Made by a program: the position numbers and the translations under genes. The notes under the pieces are model-generated. The model worked only from the letters and a program-made list of their open reading frames with translations, did not search any database and was not told the origin of the DNA. A stretch of DNA of 37,339 bases from Microgenomates group bacterium ADurb.Bin219 (GTDB taxonomy: Bacteria > Patescibacteriota > Microgenomatia > UM-FILTER-40-11), in assembly GCA_002069945.1 (NCBI GenBank), contig MWCH01000011.1, forward strand, positions 1 to 37,339, given 5' to 3'. This document shows positions 21,813 through 28,410 of this stretch, one piece after another (within the stretch, counting starts at the first letter, position 1; each line of letters opens with the position of its first letter).

Positions 21813-23819
21813 ATGAATTTAATAATTGTAGAATCTCCCACCAAATCAAAAACTCTTTCCAAATTTTTAGGCGAGGGTTATAAAATTCTGGCTTCAATGG
21901 GCCATATTCGCGATTTGCCGGAAAGAAAATTCGGCGTTGATACCAAGGCCGATTTCGTTCCCGATTATGTTATTTCCAAAGGAAAAGAAGAGAAAGTGAA
22001 GGAAATTCAGGAAGCGGCGAAAAAAGCGGACAAAATTTATTTGGCGACCGATCCGGATCGGGAAGGAGAAGCGATTGCGTATCACCTTTCGGCGATAATG
22101 CAGGGCCAAAAATCAAAAGGCAAAAGTCAAAAGTACGAAAGGATTACCTTTCATGAAATTACCAAACAAGCGATTGAGGAGGCTTTAAAAAAGCCCGGAT
22201 CAATCAATATGGATTTGGTTAATGCCCAACAGGCGAGAAGAATTCTGGACCGGATCGTCGGCTATAAACTTTCTCCTTTATTGTGGTACAAAATCCGCAA
22301 GGGGTTATCTGCCGGCCGGGTGCAAACCGTAGCTGTCCGCTTGATTGTAGAAAGAGAAAGGGAAATTGAAAAATTCGTCCCCAAGGAATATTGGCAGATT
22401 TTTGCGCAATTAAGAAAATTTCTTGGCGGCAAGATGCCCGATTCGCCGGTTTTTACGGCCATCTTAACCAAAAAAAACGGGAATAAAATTGAAATTGAAA
22501 ATCAGATCCAGGCGGAAGAGATAGTTGAAGAATTGAAAAAAGCGGATTATGAAGTTGGTGAGGTAGAGAAAAAAGAATCCCGCCGTTCTCCACCGGCGCC
22601 TTTTACGACCTCAACTTTGCAACAAACGGCCTCTAATCGTTTGGGTTGGTCGGCCAAAAAAACAATGCAGGTTGCCCAGGGCCTTTATGAACAGGGCTTG
22701 ATTACTTATCACCGGACCGATTCTACCAATTTAGCCTTAGAAGCAATTAATTTTTGCCGCGAATTTATCAAAAAAGAATTCGGGGAAAATTATTTGCCGG
22801 AAAGTCCGCGTGTTTATAAAACCAAAGCCAAAGTCGCCCAGGAAGCTCATGAAGCCATCAGGCCGACAAATTTGGAAATGGGGAAGGAAATGGGAGGAGG
22901 GGATGGCGAAAGGTTATTTGAATTGATTTGGAAAAGATTTGTCGCTTGCCAAATGAAAGAAGCCTTGGTTGAAGAAACGATAATCGATATTAATGCGGTT
23001 GGCCAGCAGAATATTTTTGTTTTGGAAGCACGGGGCGAGGCGGAAAAATTTAACGGCTGGAAAATTCTTTACGACAAAGCAAAAAATAACGAAGAAATTG
23101 AAAATAATGGCAACAAGGAAGGGGAAGAGCCTTTGGAATTATTGCCGCCGCTTTTAAAAGGTGACGCTTTGGAATTGGAGAAAATTGATCCCCAACAGAA
23201 ATTTACCCAGCCGCCGGCCAGATTTAACGAGGCTTCTTTAATTAAAGCTTTGGAGGATTTGGGAATCGGCCGGCCTTCAACCTACGCGCCCACCATCAGC
23301 ACCATTTTGGACCGGATGTATGTTGAAAAAAAGGAAAAGAATTTTTTCCCGACCAACTTGGGTTTTGCGGTTAACGACTTCTTACTGGAATATTTTCCGG
23401 ATATTTTTGATTATCAATTCACCGCCAATTTGGAAGACGATTTGGACGAGATTGCCAACGGCCAAAAACAGTGGGTGCCGGTTATCCGTGAGTTTTTTGA
23501 CCCGTTCAATAAAAAATTAAACAGCGTCAGTAAGGTGGCGGAAAGAGTGGCCGTGGAAACGGAAACTACCGGAGAAACCTGTCCGACTTGTAAGGAAGGC
23601 CAGGTTGTTATCCGCGTCGGCCGGTTTGGAAAATTTTTATCCTGTTCCCGATTTCCCAAATGCAAATACACCGCTCCCTATATTCCCAAAACCGGATTTA
23701 AGTGTCCGAAATGCGGCGGGGATGTTGTTCATAAGAAAACCAAAAAAGGCAAAGGTTTTTACGGTTGCAGTAATTATCCCAAGTGCGATTGGGCTTCCTG
23801 GAGGAAACCGACAAAATGA
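21813..23819 (+). CDS. topA: DNA topoisomerase I
   Basis: 668 residues. TOPRIM domain with ATDPDREGEAIA, catalytic Y299 in ITYHRTDSTN, and the central clam-shell domains. Two C-terminal zinc ribbons follow: one with CPTC and a CSRFPKC pair, one with CPKC and a CSNYPKC pair. It relaxes negatively supercoiled DNA by type IA strand passage. It overlaps the following small gene by ATGA. Confidence 0.97.
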   Translation: MNLIIVESPTKSKTLSKFLGEGYKILASMGHIRDLPERKFGVDTKADFVPDYVISKGKEEKVKEIQEAAKKADKIYLATDPDREGEAIAYHLSAIMQGQKSKGKSQKYERITFHEITKQAIEEALKKPGSINMDLVNAQQARRILDRIVGYKLSPLLWYKIRKGLSAGRVQTVAVRLIVEREREIEKFVPKEYWQIFAQLRKFLGGKMPDSPVFTAILTKKNGNKIEIENQIQAEEIVEELKKADYEVGEVEKKESRRSPPAPFTTSTLQQTASNRLGWSAKKTMQVAQGLYEQGLITYHRTDSTNLALEAINFCREFIKKEFGENYLPESPRVYKTKAKVAQEAHEAIRPTNLEMGKEMGGGDGERLFELIWKRFVACQMKEALVEETIIDINAVGQQNIFVLEARGEAEKFNGWKILYDKAKNNEEIENNGNKEGEEPLELLPPLLKGDALELEKIDPQQKFTQPPARFNEASLIKALEDLGIGRPSTYAPTISTILDRMYVEKKEKNFFPTNLGFAVNDFLLEYFPDIFDYQFTANLEDDLDEIANGQKQWVPVIREFFDPFNKKLNSVSKVAERVAVETETTGETCPTCKEGQVVIRVGRFGKFLSCSRFPKCKYTAPYIPKTGFKCPKCGGDVVHKKTKKGKGFYGCSNYPKCDWASWRKPTK

Positions 23820-24028
23820 AGAACGAATCTGAAAAACCCGGAATAAAAATAGCAGGAGACAAAATAACTCCCGAAAAAGCGGAAGAAATAAATAGATTAG
23901 GATATGATGTTATCGTTAAAGATGGTAATTTAATAACAATAGTTCCATCTCAAAGCGGAAAGGAAAGAGATAAGGGAAGATCAGGGGATAATATTATTCC
24001 TTTTCCGGTAAAGAAAGAGAAAAAGTAA
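23816..24028 (+). CDS. Small protein of unknown function translationally coupled to topA
   Basis: 70 residues from the ATG that overlaps the topA stop (ATGA); GGAGGAAA about 8 bases upstream, inside topA, is a strong ribosome site. The middle (about 14-50) has a helix-strand pattern (KITPEKAEEINRLGYDVIV, then DGNLITIVP). The tail is charged and ends FPVKKEKK. No family recognised. Confidence 0.65.
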   Translation: MKNESEKPGIKIAGDKITPEKAEEINRLGYDVIVKDGNLITIVPSQSGKERDKGRSGDNIIPFPVKKEKK

Positions 24029-24086
24029 AGCCAGCAGCGGGAGGGTATGAAATTTATCGGTTATTAGTAAATATTCCAATTGCCTC

Positions 24087-24143
24087 GTGCGACCATGCAA
24101 TGTTACTACTACAGAGCTCTCTGTAGCAAAAGCACGGTCGCAC
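24087..24143. repeat. Nested perfect palindromes between convergent genes
   Basis: Outer arms GTGCGACC (24087-24094) and GGTCGCAC (24136-24143) enclose an inner perfect hairpin CTACAGAG/CTCTGTAG (24109-24126) with a 2-nt loop. It lies between the plus-strand gene ending at 24028 and the minus-strand gene ending at 24159. It may be a bidirectional end signal or a structured RNA 3' end; no T run follows on either strand. Confidence 0.6.
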
Positions 24144-24158
24144 AGCGTCCTATTTAGT

Positions 24159-24497
24159 TTACTTAGACCGGAGTGACGAAGCGGGATACCATCCCGCTTG
24201 TCCCGAGTCCAGAAGGACTCGGTAGCACCCGTTGCCGGAAAAGGTTCCGGCATTATTGGGGGCTATTCTTCCTAATCCGTTCTGTGGGACTTCATTCCCA
24301 CAGGTAATGTAATGGCCTGTGGGATCATTGAATTCCCAGAGCCATCCGATGAGGCTGTGGCATTCGGGGTTCCAGTACCCCGGGCCGACGACCTGAACTC
24401 GGTCTCCTTGGCGGTATTCGCTGGTCAGCCCGACCAGCCCGGGAACAAAGAAGATCGCCAGAATTACTAACAAAACGATCAAGGCGAAATATTTCAT
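24159..24497 (-). CDS. Small secreted or membrane-anchored SH3-like protein
   Basis: 112 residues. An N-terminal hydrophobic helix (3-24) acts as signal or anchor. The rest begins YRQGDRVQVVGPGYW and ends GQAGWYPASSLRSK, a pattern like a bacterial SH3-type barrel. Four Cys residues (two near the middle, one near C67, one near C92) could form disulfides outside. AAAGGAG lies 6-7 bases before the ATG. The coding sequence contains six perfect short hairpins of 6-9 bp, listed in the findings. The gene has a long leader with a 12-bp hairpin. Exact family unknown. Confidence 0.7.
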   Translation of the reverse strand: MKYFALIVLLVILAIFFVPGLVGLTSEYRQGDRVQVVGPGYWNPECHSLIGWLWEFNDPTGHYITCGNEVPQNGLGRIAPNNAGTFSGNGCYRVLLDSGQAGWYPASSLRSK

Positions 24498-24520
24498 TTT
24501 TTTCTCCTTTTCGGGTGTTT

Positions 24521-24566
24521 AGTCTTGCACTTCCAAGCTCAAAAATGGGCCTGAAAGTGCAAGACT
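24521..24566 (-). promoter_or_regulatory. Leader hairpin upstream of the SH3-like gene
   Basis: A perfect 12-bp stem AGTCTTGCACTT/AAGTGCAAGACT with a 22-nt loop, ending about 10 bases before the Shine-Dalgarno site. It could control ribosome access or RNA stability. No T run follows, so it is not a simple terminator. Confidence 0.6.
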
Positions 24567-24577
24567 ATCGCTGCTGG

Positions 24578-24590
24578 CTTGTCAAAGAGC
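24578..24590 (-). promoter_or_regulatory. boxA-like element
   Basis: The minus strand reads GCTCTTTGACAAG in the leader, close to rRNA boxA antitermination sites (GCTCTTTAACA). Confidence 0.4.
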
Positions 24591-24644
24591 TTTAGATTTT
24601 AAGCCTGTTTGGCGCTAATGCCCAACATCTTAAACCTATAGTAT

Positions 24645-24650
24645 ATTATA
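24645..24650 (-). promoter_or_regulatory. -10 element of the SH3-like gene
   Basis: TATAAT on the minus strand, about 150 nt before the ATG. The -35 is not clear; TTGAAG at 24664-24659 is too close to pair with it but could serve a second -10 further down. Confidence 0.45.
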
Positions 24651-24680
24651 GCATAATACTTCAATTTTTTTTATTTGGCA

Positions 24681-24719
24681 ATAAAAAACCCGCCTTAAGA
24701 ACAAATGCTTTAAAGCGGG
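24681..24719 (-). terminator. Intrinsic terminator of the 25967-24833 small-gene operon
   Basis: On the minus strand, stem CCCGCTTTAA/TTAAGGCGGG (10 bp with one mismatch) followed by TTTTTT. It lies about 115 bases after the last gene of the operon. Confidence 0.8.
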
Positions 24720-24753
24720 CTTGTAGGGTTAACTAAGAAAGGAAAAGGGAAAG

Positions 24754-24822
24754 AGTGCCCCCAGTGAATCAGGTAAAAGGGGCACTTCTGCCTACCTTAT
24801 TTAACGCACTCACACGGAGTGC
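24754..24822 (-). repeat. Two hairpins in the operon 3' untranslated region
   Basis: AGTGCCCC/GGGGCACT (24754-24786, 17-nt loop) and GCACTC/GAGTGC (24806-24822, 5-nt loop). With the terminator they make a three-hairpin tail. The stretch 24498-24832 holds no gene, only these elements and the leader and promoter of the SH3-like gene. Confidence 0.55.
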
Positions 24823-24832
24823 AATTATAATT

Positions 24833-24985
24833 TCACCGTCGGGGGTGGCATTTCGCCAAATGTTCTTGAAAATGTTTCGGGCAAAAATGTCTGTTACAAC
24901 AGAAAGAAGTTGCCTTCTCCCGACATTTTTCGCCCGAACAGGGTATCCTTGGGTGTTTCATCTTAGTTTGGAGTTCTTTGCCCAT
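24833..24985 (-). CDS. 50-residue zinc-finger protein
   Basis: The start is the ATG at 24985, set by AAGGAG 7 bases upstream; an upstream TTG in the same frame is unlikely. Residues 16-47 are C16-x4-C21-x7-CC-x2-H-x-C35-x2-H38-x3-H42-x3-CH, a B-box or AN1-like cross-brace spacing able to bind one or two zinc ions. It overlaps the end of the preceding membrane-protein gene by 23 bases, so its ribosome site lies inside that gene. The function is unknown; mini-fingers of this type usually mediate protein contacts. A 16-bp hairpin lies within the coding sequence. Confidence 0.7.
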   Translation of the reverse strand: MGKELQTKMKHPRIPCSGEKCREKATSFCCNRHFCPKHFQEHLAKCHPRR

Positions 24986-25382
24986 CTTTTTCTCCTTCTT
25001 TTTCGCCGTTTCTGGCAACACGACAAATTAAATAAAAATATGCCGCATTTATCCCTAAGCCGATAAGGCAGAATAAATTCAGTCTAAGGGCTCCGGGTAA
25101 AAGGCAGAAGAAGAAAAAATACCCAATATAGAGCACTAGCGTAAGAAGCCACTTTCTCTCTATCGGGCGGTTACCGGATATCTGTTCCCAAACATAATCT
25201 GAAGTCTGTCGACAACGGGGTCTGTTTGGCAGGTAGCCGGCTGTTGTGATCAAAAGCCCGCTCAGTATCAAAACAAACGGGACCAACAGCTTTTGATTGA
25301 AAAAGAAAGTTGGTGGTCCGGCAAAGGCCAGAGCAAAACCGAAAATCATCAGGAGCTTTTCTATCAATGTCGGCTGTCTCAT
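24963..25382 (-). CDS. Small membrane protein, unknown
   Basis: 139 residues with about four membrane helices (about 8-24, 31-48, 82-100, 105-122), a basic loop NRPRCRQ between the pairs, and a charged C-terminus (GEKEGEKD). AAAGGAG overlaps the stop of the upstream gene, giving tight coupling. Third gene of the small-gene operon. No family recognised. Confidence 0.65.
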   Translation of the reverse strand: MRQPTLIEKLLMIFGFALAFAGPPTFFFNQKLLVPFVLILSGLLITTAGYLPNRPRCRQTSDYVWEQISGNRPIERKWLLTLVLYIGYFFFFCLLPGALRLNLFCLIGLGINAAYFYLICRVARNGEKEGEKDGQRTPN

Positions 25383-25392
25383 TTTTCTCCTT

Positions 25393-25680
25393 TTACCGAA
25401 TTATCTTTCTGAGCGAACCGAGGAACAGAGGAGCGAGGATTGCCGAGAGAAATGCTGCCGGAATCGGGGATATTCTTCCTTGAAATCCGGCAACAATGAT
25501 CGGGAAAACCGGATACGAAAGGAAAAGCAACCCGAAAGTCTGGCTGATTGTTGGCTCAATCCGATTGTCGAGCATTTCTGCCAAACCAAAGCAAGCGATT
25601 GCTCCGAATATCAATTCCGGCCACGACTTTGACTCGAAAAAACTCCACAGGCAATAGCCGGAAATAAAAAGTCCAGTCAT
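25393..25680 (-). CDS. Small membrane protein; true start probably lost by a 1-base shift
   Basis: 95 residues from the ATG at 25680, about three membrane helices (12-34, 45-65, 72-90). The only Shine-Dalgarno site (AAAGGAG) precedes a different ATG at 25702, whose frame runs only 48 residues. If the A5 run right after that ATG (25699-25695) were A4, the SD-led start would read MKTTVTVMTG and join this frame, giving 102 residues. The stop overlaps the SD of the next gene, which supports this frame. Either a frameshift (real or sequencing) or reinitiation at the inner ATG. Confidence 0.6.
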   Translation of the reverse strand: MTGLFISGYCLWSFFESKSWPELIFGAIACFGLAEMLDNRIEPTISQTFGLLFLSYPVFPIIVAGFQGRISPIPAAFLSAILAPLFLGSLRKIIR

Positions 25681-25715
25681 AACAGTAACGGTCGTTTTTC
25701 ATTGTTTTCTCCTTT

Positions 25716-25967
25716 TTAGTCTTCATGCTCGGGAAGGCATTTGAGACAAACAACTTTCCCGCAAACGCAACAAACGATCACTTCCTTGTTTTGGCTTTCC
25801 TTTTTCCTACACATCGAACAAATCCTTGGCTTATCCCTTGGCTCTTTCTTAGGGCCAAAAGAATGGCCTTCAGAGTGAGCCAGACAAAGGGGCCGCCCGC
25901 AGCATTTGCAAACGCTGAAAACAGGTGCCCCACACTTAGCGCAAACTTTTACTTCGGAAGACGTCAT
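25716..25967 (-). CDS. Double zinc-finger mini-protein
   Basis: 83 residues, 14 Cys. Two similar modules: C9-xx-C12, then CKCCGRPLC with H31/H35; and C50-xx-C53, then CCVCGKVVCLKC with H81. The module pattern CxxC-x(7-12)-CxC(C)G-x4-C-x2-(C/H) resembles B-box or treble-clef fingers and the 50-residue protein downstream. AAAGGA precedes the ATG. First gene of an operon that continues with two membrane proteins and the 50-residue finger. Function unknown. Confidence 0.7.
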   Translation of the reverse strand: MTSSEVKVCAKCGAPVFSVCKCCGRPLCLAHSEGHSFGPKKEPRDKPRICSMCRKKESQNKEVIVCCVCGKVVCLKCLPEHED

Positions 25968-26041
25968 CTTTTTTTTCCTTTCTTTTTTTAAGGTGCTGAC
26001 CTTTTGCCGCTTTTGGCGAAGGTCTTTATAGCTCTCTTTTG

Positions 26042-26069
26042 ATTTTATCAGTTTAATTGATCAAACCAA
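26042..26069 (-). promoter_or_regulatory. Promoter of the small zinc-finger/membrane operon
   Basis: TTGGTT (26069-26064), 16 bp, TAAAAT (26047-26042) on the minus strand. The leader of about 65 nt contains a hairpin GACCTT/AAGGTC before the Shine-Dalgarno site. Confidence 0.5.
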
Positions 26070-26077
26070 GAGAGAAC

Positions 26078-26171
26078 TGCGCAATCTTTACGAAAACAAG
26101 AAAAAGAAGAAAGAGTTAAGGCTGCTTTTGCCTTTTTATTCTTCCTCTCCTTGTTAGTACAAGATTGCGCA
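26078..26171. repeat. 11-bp inverted repeat around a terminator-like hairpin
   Basis: Perfect arms TGCGCAATCTT (26078-26088) and AAGATTGCGCA (26161-26171), 72 bases apart. Between them is AAGGC/GCCTT (26118-26134) with U-rich sequence on both strands. One arm lies just upstream of the -35 of the next operon and the other just after the 26182 gene, so it may be both an end signal and a regulatory structure. Confidence 0.6.
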
Positions 26172-26181
26172 TTTTCTCGTA

Positions 26182-26715
26182 TCAACGGGTGGGTGAAGAT
26201 GAGTAAGTCAAATGGGCAACGGCGGGTTCTTTTGCTTCGTCCACAGAGGCCTGTTTTACCACAGCCTCGTCCATCATAGAACGGCCGACGTTAATGAGCA
26301 ATTCAAAAACTATTGTCTGACCGACGGCAATCGCAATACAGATTACGTCGTTCCAGTGTTCAGGGCAACCTTGAAAAGTTGCCCAAGCATCGACGATATA
26401 AAGTCCAATAAGAAAAACAAAAGTAAGTGAGTCGATGAATCTCTCGACCTTGACTTCCTTGAATTCAAAACCCCATTGGCGAGCAATATTGTTAGCTCGC
26501 GGGGCGACGGTGGAGAGAATAATAAACCAACCTGCATATTCAAGTAGGTTGACTATTCCTCCGACTGAGAGTGATAGCCAATCGACGATTCCATTGCCTA
26601 CGAACCTTGCGGTTGTGTAGGCTTGGAAGGCGAAAGAAACAAGAGCCCCTACTTGTAATACAATTCCCATTTTGTGTAAAACCCACGGATGTCCGCTCAT
26701 ATGAACCGACAACAT
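26182..26715 (-). CDS. Four-helix membrane protein of unknown function
   Basis: 177 residues. The start is set by AGGAGG 4 bases before the ATG. Membrane helices at about 17-38, 44-72, 98-115 and 122-145; a charged loop (GFEFKEVKVERF) lies between helices 2 and 3 and the tail is Ser/Ala-rich. No family recognised. It is a single-gene unit with a strong promoter, a short leader carrying a boxA-like site and a downstream hairpin. Confidence 0.65.
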   Translation of the reverse strand: MLSVHMSGHPWVLHKMGIVLQVGALVSFAFQAYTTARFVGNGIVDWLSLSVGGIVNLLEYAGWFIILSTVAPRANNIARQWGFEFKEVKVERFIDSLTFVFLIGLYIVDAWATFQGCPEHWNDVICIAIAVGQTIVFELLINVGRSMMDEAVVKQASVDEAKEPAVAHLTYSSSPTR

Positions 26716-26734
26716 CTCTTCCTCCTGTGTACGA

Positions 26735-26748
26735 GATTTTAAAGAGCG
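26735..26748 (-). promoter_or_regulatory. boxA-like element
   Basis: The minus strand reads CGCTCTTTAAAATC, matching the boxA core GCTCTTTAA, just after the predicted transcription start. Confidence 0.45.
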
Positions 26749-26757
26749 ATACGCAAC

Positions 26758-26786
26758 TATATAGCAAAAAAAGAGAATAAAATCAA
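26758..26786 (-). promoter_or_regulatory. Promoter of the 26182-26715 gene
   Basis: TTGATT (26786-26781), 17 bp, TATATA (26763-26758) on the minus strand; leader about 36 nt. Confidence 0.65.
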
Positions 26787-26888
26787 GCAGTTATAGGATA
26801 AATAAGTTCAAAAACGACTGAAATCAAATTATTTATGCTAGAGGATATCTGCAATTTTATTAAAAGACAAAATATTTATCCAAAGTTA

Positions 26889-26917
26889 TTTACAAGGAAT
26901 AGTAATTGAAGTAGATT
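26889..26917 (+). promoter_or_regulatory. Promoter of the 26925 deacetylase
   Basis: TTTACA (26889-26894), 17 bp, TAGATT (26912-26917). The ATG is 7 nt after the -10, again predicting a leaderless mRNA. Confidence 0.55.
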
Positions 26918-26924
26918 AAAAATA

Positions 26925-27881
26925 ATGAAATTTCTATTATTTCTCAAAAAGGGATTCGAGAATTTTTTTCAATGGTTCTTAATTCTTTTGGTAATTGTTT
27001 TGTTTTTGGCGGTTTTGGCCTATTTAATTGCCGCCTTAAATTTACCTTTTCGCGAAGAAACGACTGTCGTTACAAAAGGGAATTTGGTCAGGCTCAATCC
27101 GACTCCGACAATTTTTCCTCCGGCAAGCCCGGTTCCGACGCAAACGCCAACGCCGGTGCCGACTCTTACCCCAAAAGAAATTTTAAAGCGGATGAATGAA
27201 AAATACGGTCAATGCCGGTTTGTGCCGATTTTGATGTATCATCATCTTTTAGCCAACGATGAAGCCAAGGCCAAAGGAGCTCAAAACCTGAATGTTACTC
27301 CCGAAATTTTTGAAAGCCAGGTCAATTATTTTATCAATAAGGGCTACCAGACGATTTTTTTGGACGAATTGATGGACGGACTTAAAGGTAACCGCCAATT
27401 GCCGGCCAAGCCGCTGATAATTACTTTTGACGATTCCTATAAAGAGCTTTATTATGTTTTGTTTCCCTTGATGAAGATTAAGAATTTCAAGGCAACGGTT
27501 TTTGTGATTTCCCAATTTTTGGACGGTGAAAATTATTTAAGCTGGTCCCAATTAAAAGAAATGGCGAGTAGTAATTTATTGGAAGTCGGCGGCCACGGCT
27601 TAAATCATTTGGTTTTAAGCGAAAAGAGCGGGGAGGAATTTATTCGCAACCAGATTGTTTCCAGCCAAAAAATTATTAACGAAAGGTCTGGTCGGCCGGT
27701 AAAAGTTTTTGCCTATCCTTACGGAGCCTATAATGCGACGGCGGAAAAAGTTTTGCGGGAAGCGGGTTTTACGGCGGCGGTCAGAAGCAGCGGCGGAGTA
27801 AATCCGGTTTGCGCCGGTCTTCCTTACGAAATTCCCCGGATCAGAATCGGGAATGCGGCTTTAAGCCACTTCGGTTTGTGA
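26925..27881 (+). CDS. Membrane-anchored polysaccharide deacetylase
   Basis: 318 residues: N-terminal membrane helix (about 14-38), Pro/Thr-rich spacer (about 58-90, PTPTIFPPASP and similar), then a NodB domain. Motifs: ILMYHH (about 104-109), ITFDDSY (motif 1, metal-binding Asp pair), GGHGLNH (motif 2, H-x3-H) and FAYPYGAYN (motif 3). Likely deacetylates peptidoglycan or a surface sugar polymer outside the cell. It is the only plus-strand gene in the 24-29 kb block and, unlike its small neighbours, has no leader or Shine-Dalgarno site. Confidence 0.88.
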   Translation: MKFLLFLKKGFENFFQWFLILLVIVLFLAVLAYLIAALNLPFREETTVVTKGNLVRLNPTPTIFPPASPVPTQTPTPVPTLTPKEILKRMNEKYGQCRFVPILMYHHLLANDEAKAKGAQNLNVTPEIFESQVNYFINKGYQTIFLDELMDGLKGNRQLPAKPLIITFDDSYKELYYVLFPLMKIKNFKATVFVISQFLDGENYLSWSQLKEMASSNLLEVGGHGLNHLVLSEKSGEEFIRNQIVSSQKIINERSGRPVKVFAYPYGAYNATAEKVLREAGFTAAVRSSGGVNPVCAGLPYEIPRIRIGNAALSHFGL

Positions 27882-27978
27882 AAGATTGAAAAATAAGAGA
27901 AAAATCCGAGAGAGATGGAGTTGCGGTTTTAAACCTTAAGTCTCAGCAATAATTGAGTTTAAAGTTTAAAGCCGGAAA

Positions 27979-28079
27979 TGCGGGGGAAGGGAGTTGAACC
28001 CTTATCTCGGCAAGGGAAAGAGAGAGCGCCCAAGCTCTCGTACTTTATTGCCAAGGTTCTGCCTTTGAACTACCCCCGC
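27979..28079 (-). tRNA. tRNA-Gly (probably CCC) with a ~31-nt insertion in the anticodon loop
   Basis: Acceptor GCGGGGG/CCCCCGC, U8-A9, D arm GTTC-AAAGGCA-GAAC, and T arm AAGGG-TTCAACT-CCCTT are Gly-like; discriminator A. Anticodon stem TTGGC/GCCGA encloses 38 nt rather than 7. The last seven (TTCCCTT) form a loop with U33 and anticodon CCC at 28016-28014, leaving about 31 nt inserted before it, with an internal hairpin GAGAGC/GCTCTC. The insertion would sit at 31/32 or 32/33, not the usual 37/38, and position 37 would be U, which is odd. The 5' end lies four bases after the stop of the 28084 gene, so the two are one transcript. Confidence 0.6.
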
Positions 28080-28083
28080 GATT

Positions 28084-28359
28084 CTATCTGGCGTTAGCAA
28101 CCTCAGCTACTGCTCCAAAGAGATCTCCCGGATCCTCTCGTGTTTGGATAAGATCAGTGAGGGCGTAAAGTCTTAAAAGACCATGCTTTCCTTCACGCAT
28201 CCAGCAGGAATGTTCTCCTTCTTTAGGGTGAGGGTCTTCTGCGGAAACAACGTCTCTTGTTAGCAAGAGATCCCTTTCGGGATCAAGCCCGAAGAGGCGG
28301 CTGAGGCCTTTTCTTGGGGTGTTTTTGATCAGAACAAGACGAACGTTCTTTTTTTTCAA
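28084..28359 (-). CDS. Small protein of unknown function, co-transcribed with tRNA-Gly
   Basis: 91 residues from a TTG at 28359, chosen because AAAGGAG lies 7 bases upstream; an in-frame TTG at 28389 precedes the ribosome site and is rejected. The N-terminus is basic (KKKNVRLVLIKNTPRKGLSRLFG), the middle has GEHSCWMREG and the end is Ala-rich. No family recognised. Two adjacent perfect hairpins lie inside the coding sequence (TCTCTTG/CAAGAGA and GATCCC/GGGATC, 28253-28284). Strong promoter and boxA-like leader. Confidence 0.6.
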   Translation of the reverse strand: MKKKNVRLVLIKNTPRKGLSRLFGLDPERDLLLTRDVVSAEDPHPKEGEHSCWMREGKHGLLRLYALTDLIQTREDPGDLFGAVAEVANAR

Positions 28360-28380
28360 TTTACCGCTCCTTTCTCTCTC

Positions 28381-28395
28381 GGATTTCAAAGAACA
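28381..28395 (-). promoter_or_regulatory. boxA-like element
   Basis: The minus strand reads TGTTCTTTGAAATCC, nearly the TGTTCTTTGAAAAC form of Gram-positive rRNA boxA. It is followed at once by CCGAGAGAGA. Confidence 0.5.
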
Positions 28396-28410
28396 AGAAG
28401 AACTGGCTAA

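Noticed and set aside
24159-24497. Non-coding structured RNA instead of a gene
   Set aside because: A strong Shine-Dalgarno site, a clear signal peptide and an SH3-like pattern support translation; the structure is an added layer.
27979-28079. tRNA-Leu, -Ser or -Sec with a long variable arm
   Set aside because: D arm and acceptor are Gly-like, the region between D and T arms is too long for class II, and no loop with U33 and a matching anticodon forms without removing the insertion.
28360-28389. Upstream TTG start for the 91-residue gene
   Set aside because: It lies before the AAAGGAG site, so it would be in the leader; TTG at 28359 has correct spacing.
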